Shown here piece by piece: positions 7,580-13,333 of a stretch of 13,333 nucleotides of DNA (its first letter is position 1; each line of letters opens with the position of its first letter). Origin of the DNA: JBCCTJ01 sp039198585. GTDB lineage: Bacteria > Bacteroidota > Bacteroidia > Cytophagales > Amoebophilaceae. The stretch lies in NCBI GenBank assembly GCA_039198585.1, contig JBCCTJ010000026.1:1-13333 (forward strand). Reading direction: 5' to 3'. A program made the translations under genes and the position numbers. The notes under the pieces were generated by a model. The model did not search any database. It was given only the letters and a program-made list of their open reading frames with translations, and was not told the origin of the DNA.

Positions 7580-10405
7580 TTACTTTTTTCTAATCAATAA
7601 TCTCTTGATTTTATCTCCTAGAATCATAAAGTCATGTGCAAGAGGTGTTGCAATAAACACAGAAGAATAAGTACCTGATATAACGCCTACCATCAATGAA
7701 AATGCCATTGATTCAAGCGCTTTTCCTCCTTTGAAGTAGAGAATAAAAATAGGGATCATCGTAGTCAAAGATGTAATAAGGGTCCGCGATAATGTGCTAT
7801 TAATAGCAGGGTTAGCTACTTGGTGCAGGCCTGTTGTTTGGCTTTTAGAAAGGAACATACGCAAAAAAGAAAATATTACAACGGTATCATTGATAGAGTA
7901 GCCAACAATCGTTAAAACGCAAGATATAAATATTTGATCTACTTCATAAATAACACCACATGCCTTAGCAATACCAAAAGCAGCAAAAAGTGTCAATATA
8001 TCGTGCAACAAAGCTACAATACTTGCTAGTGCTAAAGACATATTGCGAAAACTTAAGAATATATACACCAGTATTAATAGTAAGGCCATCAGCACTGCCC
8101 ACCAAGAACCTGACTTAATATCATCGGCCGCACTAGCACCAATCTTCGAAGTGTTAGCAATAGTAAAAGTACCCGAAGTAAGCTTCATATTGTTTTCGAT
8201 GAATTGACAACCTGTAGTAGCAGACAGGCCTTGTATGAGTTGCTGCTTGATTCTTTTGTCAGCTGCTAGACTGTTTTCTTGGAGCCCTGCATTAGTAGTA
8301 GTACGTATGATATTGCTACTACCATATGTTTTAACTTCTGTGCTCTTACCAGGAAAAGTTTTATTAAGCCCTTCCTTAATATGAGGGATAGAGACTGGTT
8401 TATGAAACTTGACAACCGAAACAAGACCTCCAGTAAAGTCAACAGCTAAGTTCATGCCTTGCTGGTAAATGAAAAAGAAACCTGTTGATATGAACAAAAT
8501 GGATAATAGATAAGCAATTTTTCTTCTACCTAAGAAATTAAAGTTGACTCTTGTCAGCAAATTACCTGTGAATGGAAGGGAAAATGATATTCTTTCTGGG
8601 TTGACAATGCGAGCGATTCCCTCTATCATAAGCCTTGTCAAGAAAACAGACGTAAATACCGAACTAATAATACCAATAATGAGCGTAGTAGCAAATCCCT
8701 TGATAGAACCTGTGCCGAACCAATACAAAATAACACCGGTTAGGAGCGTTGTAACGTTAGAGTCTATAATCGAACGATAAGCCTTGTCGTACCCTTTTTG
8801 AATAGCCACTAAAATGTGGACACCTTTCCTCAATTCTTCTCGGATGGCCTCAAAGATAATGACATTGGCGTCAATAGCCATACCAATAGTTAGCACAATA
8901 CCCGCAATACCTGGTAACGTTAAAGAAGCTCCCAGCTGAGCTAACGTTCCCAAAACAAATAGCGTATTAAATAAGAGCGCCATATTAGCTACCAAGCCAC
9001 CAAGAGCATAATAAAGCAACATAAACAAGAGTACCAAAAGAAGCGCAAATTGAAGTGCTAACATACTCTTTTGTTGGGCTTCTTCTGCAACATCTGGTCC
9101 TATAAAGGATTCTTCGATAAATGCAAGCTTAGGAAGAATACCAGAGCTCAATATTTGGGCAAGTACCTGGGCTTGTTCTGCTGTGAATTTACCTTCTATT
9201 GAGCATTTACCCTCAGTAATTTTTTGGTTAATCTTGGGAGCCATATTCACTCTCCCATCTATAACAATCGCTAGCATCTTGTTAATATTATTACCCGTCC
9301 AACGTGCAAAGCTCTTACTGCTTGGATAATCCATCCTAAGAACTGTTATATAGCTTCCATTCTCGTACTGTACTTGAGCACTCAATATATTGATAGTTAA
9401 ATGAGCCTTATTCAAAAAATAAAGCGGTACATATCCTTGTTCTTCTTGACTACCTAAACATACCTCTATCTTGCTTGGAAGCAACATTTGTACCTCTTCA
9501 TGATTCAATAGCTGCATCACTGCTTGAATATAAGAGGTATTACAATATACAATCCCGTGACTGACAGTAAATAAGTCCGTAATAGCTAATTGCTTACCAT
9601 CAGGCCCATAGAGCTTTAGTTTACTTTGTAATAGTAGGTAAACTCCTTGGATAAAAGATTCAAGGAGTTTCGTATCTTCAACCACAACCTGGAATCGTAA
9701 ATCCCCTTGTTTAGAAAGCATTTGTTTAGTTTTTTGAGCGTCTGAAGTACCTGGTAGCTGTATCTCTATGCCTTTATCCTTGCGACTAGTAACCAAAATA
9801 CCTTCTACAGAGGTTTTATTCAATCTAGCATCTATTACCTTTTTAGCCTGTCGTTCTTCTTTTTGATACCTCTTGTTAAGAAATGATTGAATTTGATCAT
9901 TAGTAGGATCTATACCTATTTCTGAGATGTATTTACCCAAGAATAAACTACTGAGCTGTGTCCCTGGTTGAATCTCTTGTACTGCATCACAGAAGTGATC
10001 AGAAAAGCTTTTCTGTACATTTTTACCCAGTTTCTTTTTCGCTAGCTTGCACGCTTTTACAAAAAGTTGCGACTTTGGGTTGACCATCATTTTGGCTAAA
10101 AAGCCCTGTTCGTCTACTGTGACTACAATAAGCGTTCCTCCACTTATATCAATACCAGACCTGATAGAACGTTTTTTAGTGTCTTTGTAAGTATAGTCAT
10201 TCTTCAAAAAAGAAAAAACAGTCTCTGAAGATTTCTTCCTTAAGTATTCTTCCTGCTTTTGGAAGTCAATGTTTCCTAAAGGATCTGTAGCTGCCCTCCT
10301 CGCTTCTTTTTCTATACGCTGAGTTTGCCATGTCATGTAAATATGATAACCAGAAAGTAACGTTAAGATTCCTGCTACCCATATGATAAGTCCTTTAAAT
10401 TTCAT
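7580..10405 (-). CDS. secDF: Fused Sec translocon accessory protein SecDF
   Basis: SecD and SecF are joined in one 941-residue chain, as is common in Bacteroidota. SecDF uses the proton gradient to pull secreted proteins out of the SecYEG channel on the outer side of the inner membrane. SecD half: one membrane helix at 5-24, then a large periplasmic part with GIDISGGTLIVV (84-95) and IDARLNKTSVEGILV (191-205). A five-helix block follows at about 447-595, including the conserved AIDANVIIFEAIREEL (510-525). SecF half: a helix near 629-648, AVDFTGGLVSVVKF (654-667) and a second five-helix block at about 768-930 with VGYSINDTVVIFSFLR (834-849). Both acidic membrane motifs are intact. The insert at about 100-180 is less familiar. 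The ATG at 10405 is followed at once by the first helix. A good promoter lies about 130 bases upstream. Confidence 0.96.
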   Translation of the reverse strand: MKFKGLIIWVAGILTLLSGYHIYMTWQTQRIEKEARRAATDPLGNIDFQKQEEYLRKKSSETVFSFLKNDYTYKDTKKRSIRSGIDISGGTLIVVTVDEQGFLAKMMVNPKSQLFVKACKLAKKKLGKNVQKSFSDHFCDAVQEIQPGTQLSSLFLGKYISEIGIDPTNDQIQSFLNKRYQKEERQAKKVIDARLNKTSVEGILVTSRKDKGIEIQLPGTSDAQKTKQMLSKQGDLRFQVVVEDTKLLESFIQGVYLLLQSKLKLYGPDGKQLAITDLFTVSHGIVYCNTSYIQAVMQLLNHEEVQMLLPSKIEVCLGSQEEQGYVPLYFLNKAHLTINILSAQVQYENGSYITVLRMDYPSSKSFARWTGNNINKMLAIVIDGRVNMAPKINQKITEGKCSIEGKFTAEQAQVLAQILSSGILPKLAFIEESFIGPDVAEEAQQKSMLALQFALLLVLLFMLLYYALGGLVANMALLFNTLFVLGTLAQLGASLTLPGIAGIVLTIGMAIDANVIIFEAIREELRKGVHILVAIQKGYDKAYRSIIDSNVTTLLTGVILYWFGTGSIKGFATTLIIGIISSVFTSVFLTRLMIEGIARIVNPERISFSLPFTGNLLTRVNFNFLGRRKIAYLLSILFISTGFFFIYQQGMNLAVDFTGGLVSVVKFHKPVSIPHIKEGLNKTFPGKSTEVKTYGSSNIIRTTTNAGLQENSLAADKRIKQQLIQGLSATTGCQFIENNMKLTSGTFTIANTSKIGASAADDIKSGSWWAVLMALLLILVYIFLSFRNMSLALASIVALLHDILTLFAAFGIAKACGVIYEVDQIFISCVLTIVGYSINDTVVIFSFLRMFLSKSQTTGLHQVANPAINSTLSRTLITSLTTMIPIFILYFKGGKALESMAFSLMVGVISGTYSSVFIATPLAHDFMILGDKIKRLLIRKK

Positions 10406-10538
10406 AACAGATTCATTTTGAATATCTTGATTGCAATAAGGGATATTACTTTGCTTATACCAATATTTAACAGCTATACATCCTAATACTAAGAGTCAAC
10501 AACTTTGCTACTTGTCTATTCAACAAAATAGTAGGACA

Positions 10539-10569
10539 CAAAGCTATCTATATCTAGTGATATATCAAA
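10539..10569 (-). promoter_or_regulatory. secDF promoter matching the Bacteroidota consensus
   Basis: On the minus strand TTTG (10569-10566) is followed after exactly 19 bases by TAGCTTTG (10546-10539). This is a full match to the TTTG-N19-TAnnTTTG promoter recognised by the Bacteroidota primary sigma factor. Transcription would begin a few bases further on, near 10532, leaving a leader of about 125 bases before the secDF ATG. It lies in the 199-base gap after radC, so secDF probably has its own promoter. Confidence 0.6.
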
Positions 10570-10604
10570 ATAAGAGCACTTTTTTGAAACATATTATGCA
10601 TAAC

Positions 10605-11321
10605 TTAGCACGCCATCAGGCCTTCATTGCCAAAGCTAAAATAGTAATCGTCAGTAATAATAATATGATCTAAAAGTCTGACACCTATGTGTTTAGCGGC
10701 TTCTTCTAAGCGACTTGTGAGCTGTATATCTGCTTTACTTGGAGCACAATTACCAGAGGGGTGATTGTGAACCAATATGAAACTCGTTGCATTATATACC
10801 AATACTTTTTTGAGGACTACTGCAGGGTCTACAATTGTTTTACTCAGCCCCCCTTTGCTTGTTTGAATAATTTTTAATACTCGACTATTCCGATTCAGCA
10901 ATATAACCCAAGATTCTTCAATCACTTTGTTAGTTAAGTGGCTTTTCATAATCAAATAAGCATCATGAGCTTTTTTAACTTGTTCAAGATGGCCTGTTGT
11001 AGCTTTTTCAAAGCGTCGATTAAGTTCTAATACACTTGCAATAACCGCAGCCTTGGCAGGCCCTATCCCTTTAAAATTTTGTAAGTCCTCTAATGAACAG
11101 CTCTTAAGCTTACTTAAGCTGTTATTGTACTCTTTTAGCACATTTTTAGCTAAATCTAGAGCATTCATGTGAATAGTTCCAGACCCAACGATTAAAGCCA
11201 ACAATTCTGCATTACTTAAAACATGACTCCCATGTTTTAATAGCTTTTCTCTAGGGCGGTCATCATCAGCATAGTCTTTTAATCTTAAATAGTTAGTATT
11301 TTTATTGCAATTCCTAAGCAT
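10605..11321 (-). CDS. radC: RadC family protein (JAB/MPN domain)
   Basis: Taken from the ATG at 11321, the protein has 238 residues, close to the usual RadC size. The N-terminal UPF0758 part shows DDRPREKLLKHG (19-30) and LSNAELLALIVGSGT (35-49). A helix-hairpin-helix, LQNFKGIGPAKAAVIA, lies at 80-95. The C-terminal JAB metalloprotease-like domain has Glu135/136, then HNHPSG at 185-190 with Ser195 and Asp198, giving the complete H-x-H-x10-D zinc-site spacing. The family was long linked to DNA repair, but that role is disputed and its substrate is unknown; the intact motif suggests a working metal site. A second in-frame ATG at 11354 would add 11 mostly hydrophobic residues. I prefer the shorter form because homologues start shortly before the DDRPRE motif, but cannot exclude the longer one. 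It is the first gene of the minus-strand run. Confidence 0.93.
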   Translation of the reverse strand: MLRNCNKNTNYLRLKDYADDDRPREKLLKHGSHVLSNAELLALIVGSGTIHMNALDLAKNVLKEYNNSLSKLKSCSLEDLQNFKGIGPAKAAVIASVLELNRRFEKATTGHLEQVKKAHDAYLIMKSHLTNKVIEESWVILLNRNSRVLKIIQTSKGGLSKTIVDPAVVLKKVLVYNATSFILVHNHPSGNCAPSKADIQLTSRLEEAAKHIGVRLLDHIIITDDYYFSFGNEGLMAC

Positions 11322-11447
11322 ATCTATATAGATAATAAAGTATATTCTGAACATAAATATACTTTATTCCATCATAAAAGTACTATTTATCAACATATTT
11401 TCTAAAAAAATACCTTTTTTAGTATCTTTTTGTACTTTATAATATCA

Positions 11448-11475
11448 AATAGTAATCCAAATTTGGATTACTATT
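11448..11475. promoter_or_regulatory. Perfect 28-bp palindrome in the divergent intergenic region
   Basis: The left arm AATAGTAATCCAAA is mirrored exactly by TTTGGATTACTATT, 14 + 14 bases with no spacer. It lies between radC (minus strand, start at 11321 or 11354) and a small plus-strand reading frame starting at 11526. Neither side has a T tract right after the stem, and no gene ends here, so a terminator is unlikely. A symmetric operator for a dimeric regulator, or a remnant of a mobile-element end, fits better. No known operator consensus is recognised. Confidence 0.45.
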
Positions 11476-11525
11476 GTGTGAAAAACTAATTATACTGTAC
11501 CAATAGCACACTAACTAAAATTGTT

Positions 11526-11762
11526 ATGGGGTTTTTATTAAAAATAATGTTCTTATTGCTGCCTGCTTTGTTCGCTATACAGTCTGAATTTTTATTACTA
11601 CCCGAAAAAAATAATGTAGCAGTACTCCAAAATAAACAGAATAAAAGTACCTTTTTCAGAAGTACATCGGAAGATAAGGTGATAGATAATCAGGAAAGTT
11701 TGCCTGTAGCAGTCTCACTAATCAATAAAAAAGACTTTTGTCCAATATTACATTACCCATAA
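11526..11762 (+). CDS. Small hypothetical exported protein, possibly the first half of a split gene
   Basis: The 78 residues start with a convincing signal peptide (MGFLLKIMFLLLPALFAIQS) followed by a polar, Asn/Lys/Ser-rich stretch. I do not recognise the family. The frame ends at 11762 inside a second reading frame that begins at 11738 in the -1 frame and carries a membrane segment. A run of six A at 11727-11732 lies just before the overlap; one extra A would join the two frames. Read alone, this would be a short periplasmic or outer-membrane peptide. Read jointly, it is the N-terminal part of a protein of about 150 residues. Confidence 0.45.
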   Translation: MGFLLKIMFLLLPALFAIQSEFLLLPEKNNVAVLQNKQNKSTFFRSTSEDKVIDNQESLPVAVSLINKKDFCPILHYP

Positions 11763-11974
11763 CTTCTCACACTAATACTACAAAAACAACTACAGTCAAA
11801 GATGATAAGAAAATGTTAAAAAAGTTTTTATTTTTTTATATTGCGGCCTGTTCTATAGGCACCAGCTTCTTCTTATTAACGCTTGCTTATTGTCTCAGAA
11901 AAAAGCGAAAAAAACATGAACTAGCAGAACTTGCTACTAACGCTGAGATAAGCATGACAATAAAAAAGCAATAA
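11738..11974 (+). CDS. Small single-pass membrane protein, possibly the second half of a split gene
   Basis: The frame is open just after a TAA at 11726-11728. It has no ATG near its 5' end: TTG at 11738 gives 78 residues, while the first ATG, at 11813, gives 53 (MLKKFLFFYIAACSIGTSFF and onward). The 5' part is Thr-rich (ITSHTNTTKTTT). One hydrophobic segment of about 20 residues follows, ending in a strongly basic cluster (RKKRKKH), so the tail should be cytoplasmic by the positive-inside rule. The family is unknown. A lipoprotein reading (I-A-A-C) is possible but less likely, because the hydrophobic stretch continues past the cysteine. Together with the signal-peptide frame upstream it would form a type I membrane protein. 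Confidence 0.4.
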   Translation: MSNITLPITSHTNTTKTTTVKDDKKMLKKFLFFYIAACSIGTSFFLLTLAYCLRKKRKKHELAELATNAEISMTIKKQ

Positions 11975-12247
11975 GCACAAAAAGGCTACCCTGCATCCAG
12001 CGTGTAAGTCAATTTTTTGTTCACGGACTAAAGTGCTCGTTATTATCTTCAAAGTAAATAGGAGGCGTCATAAGTAAAGCAAATTTTCCTGGTTTAAAGA
12101 AATAAGATGTCTACTTTCTGAAAATTTTATAGCTTCTAAAGCAAAAAATATCTCGCCGATTCAAGATCAAAGAAAAATCGAGTTTTTAATGGAGAATAGC
12201 TATGAGTACTCTCATCAAGGAACCTATTCCAGTGATACGATTGAGCT
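11975..12247. other. Intergenic stretch with unassigned coding-like remnants
   Basis: No intact gene is visible. On the plus strand a stop-to-stop frame runs from 12078 to a TAA ending at 12251, 57 residues including ENFIASKAKNISPIQDQRK and ENSYEYSHQGTYSSDTIEL. Its composition looks protein-like, but its first ATG comes only at residue 38. On the minus strand a 29-residue open stretch at 12110-12021 includes YFFKPGKFALLMTPPIYFED and ends at TGA. The two overlap at 12078-12110, so both cannot be genuine there. I recognise neither. Most likely this is decayed gene debris beside the dead transposase. Confidence 0.3.
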
Positions 12248-13291
12248 CTAAGCCACTTTTCTCAGAAGCAGCGCGGCACTTATTCGATGACCTAGTTTCG
12301 CAGCATCAGGTGTGTGTATTTCAAAAAATATCCAAAGATTTTCTGTTTTTGCTGTACTAGCATTGATTCTTTGCAGGGAATTGTGCTCTTTTTTATTTCC
12401 AAAGCTCTCTTCCAAGAAGCTGGCTCTTTCTTTTCTTAAAGTACTTGCTATCTGTTTTCGTTCTTTCTCATTTTTTGCTACTCTCTCTTTGCGTACAAAG
12501 TCAGTCTTGATCTCTTTGGCAGTTGCCAATTTCCTATTTTCATTTGTAGCATCAATAGCATCTGCCCAACTTTTCTGACTTTTACTCCAGTAAGCTACTG
12601 TGTTTGGTATTTGCTATCCTTACACTTTGTTCCTTCATTGAAAGGATCAAATCTGGGTCACTGCACAAAGTTGATTCCATCCCCTTTCATTTTGTTGACT
12701 TTTGCCACGAACTCTACTTTTTTGATTTTTCCCCTCTCATGATAGGGCTAAAATAAGGTTTAAAAGAGAAACAATGTTATGCCTTGCTGGTATTCCTGTA
12801 GCAAAAATTTGCTCTTGCTGTTTGAGCTCTTTTTATGATTATACGCTGCTTTTGATAAGCTTGCTTGTCTTCAAATTTGTACTGATCTTCTAGTTGATCT
12901 GAAGCTCTATCTAATTTTCAAGTAATCTAATTAACACTCTTGTTAAGGCTTTTTTTCTTTTTTGAATTTTTTTCTTACTTTTTTATATTGATTCTTCGGC
13001 AAACTCACATCTAATTTGACTCACAAAATTGTGAATCTTTAGTTGCTCTCCTGCTGAAATCCGAATTCCACAAAAAAAACTGATAGTATAGATATTGCCA
13101 TTAATTTACTCAATAAGCCTCTTCTCAGAAGCTTGACTATAGAGTTTCAGCAACGTAAAAGCTACCTTTCCTTGAGGTGGAAAAATAGATGTGGCCCTTT
13201 TTTATTGTCTTTAAGATTCATAGCCTTTGTAACTTTCTTAAAAAGTATGGCTTTATACATCTTTTTTGTCTATCTCCAGAAACAATTGATG
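12248..13291 (-). pseudogene. Decayed DDE transposase of an IS4/IS5-like element
   Basis: Translating all three minus-strand frames gives consecutive pieces of one transposase. In order they are: LFLEIDKKDV; YKAILFKKVTKAMN; FPPQGKVAFTLLKLYSQASE; INGNIYTISFFCGIRISAGE with NFVSQIRCEFAEES; a basic SKKKIQKRKKALTRVLIRLL; ELKQQEQIFATGIPARHNIV; KPYFSPIMRGEKS; KVEFVAKVNKMKGDGINFVQ; and PRFDPFNEG. The last piece, open from about 12610 to the end, contains WADAIDATNENRK (second catalytic Asp), ERASFLEESFGNKKEHNSLQ (catalytic Glu) and TENLWIFF. Stops lie at 13106-13108, 12983-12985, 12911-12913 and 12658-12660, and at least six frameshifts separate the pieces. The segment that should hold the first catalytic Asp is missing near 12985. 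The gene is dead. The IS family is not settled; the pieces resemble DDE transposases common in Bacteroidota. The last 282 bases alone read as a 93-residue frame but are not an independent gene. Confidence 0.75.
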
Positions 13292-13333
13292 TTATCTCTC
13301 TAAGTATTGAGGAACAAAAAAATGGGAAAAATA

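Noticed and set aside
8544..8780. Plus-strand frame inside secDF
   Set aside because: It is antisense to the conserved membrane part of SecDF and shows no independent signal.
10406..10532. Upstream arrest peptide in the secDF leader, similar in idea to SecM or VemP
   Set aside because: Only four-codon frames are present, far too short to encode an exported arrest peptide.
11724..11740. Programmed -1 frameshift at a slippery A-run
   Set aside because: The zero-frame codons AAA AAA are preceded by T, so the P-site tRNA would re-pair with TAA; the X-XXY-YYZ rule is not met. Polymerase slippage or plain mutation remains possible and is reported separately.
12312..12578. Plus-strand reading frame of 88 residues rich in Leu, Phe and Ser
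   Set aside because: It is the antisense of the transposase fossil's C-terminal part, whose minus-strand translation carries recognisable DDE-transposase motifs.
1..13333. CRISPR array, tRNA, rRNA or phage-defence operon
   Set aside because: No regularly spaced repeats, cloverleaf-like sequences or recognisable defence domains were seen on either strand.

Overview
The window looks like a piece of an AT-rich (roughly one third GC by eye), reduced Bacteroidota genome of the amoeba- or arthropod-endosymbiont type (Amoebophilus/Cardinium lineage). This is inference from several signs: a fused SecDF, a Bacteroidota-style HemD, a promoter of the TTTG-N19-TAnnTTTG form upstream of secDF, no Shine-Dalgarno sequences, a secreted WD40 protein, an ankyrin-like protein, and insertion-sequence debris at both ends. 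I cannot confirm the species.

Layout. Positions 1-140 hold the last codons and probable end repeat of an IS256-type (mutator) transposase on the plus strand. From about 11.35 kb back to 0.17 kb, nine genes lie head to tail on the minus strand. In transcription order they are radC, secDF, hemD, rplU, rpmA, a membrane protein with ankyrin-like repeats, a DUF1295 membrane protein, a class I DNA photolyase, and an exported WD40 beta-propeller. The tightest unit is rplU-rpmA-ankyrin gene (gaps of 1 and 17 bases). The photolyase and WD40 genes are also close together.

At about 11.46 kb a perfect 28-bp palindrome sits where transcription diverges. To its right are two short plus-strand reading frames that overlap in different frames. 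Joined, they would make one small signal-peptide/ectodomain/membrane-anchor protein. The right end, 12.25-13.29 kb, is a badly decayed minus-strand DDE transposase. It can be pieced together from protein fragments in all three frames, with several frameshifts, stops and a large internal deletion.

Functionally this is a housekeeping stretch (Sec-dependent export, two 50S ribosomal proteins, a tetrapyrrole enzyme, DNA repair) with likely host-interaction genes (ankyrin-like and WD40) placed between the core genes, bounded by dead mobile elements. I see no defence system, CRISPR array, tRNA or rRNA. The observations most worth a second look are the secreted WD40 protein, the two perfect palindromes, the split small membrane-protein gene, the unusually clean secDF promoter and the reconstructed pseudo-transposase.
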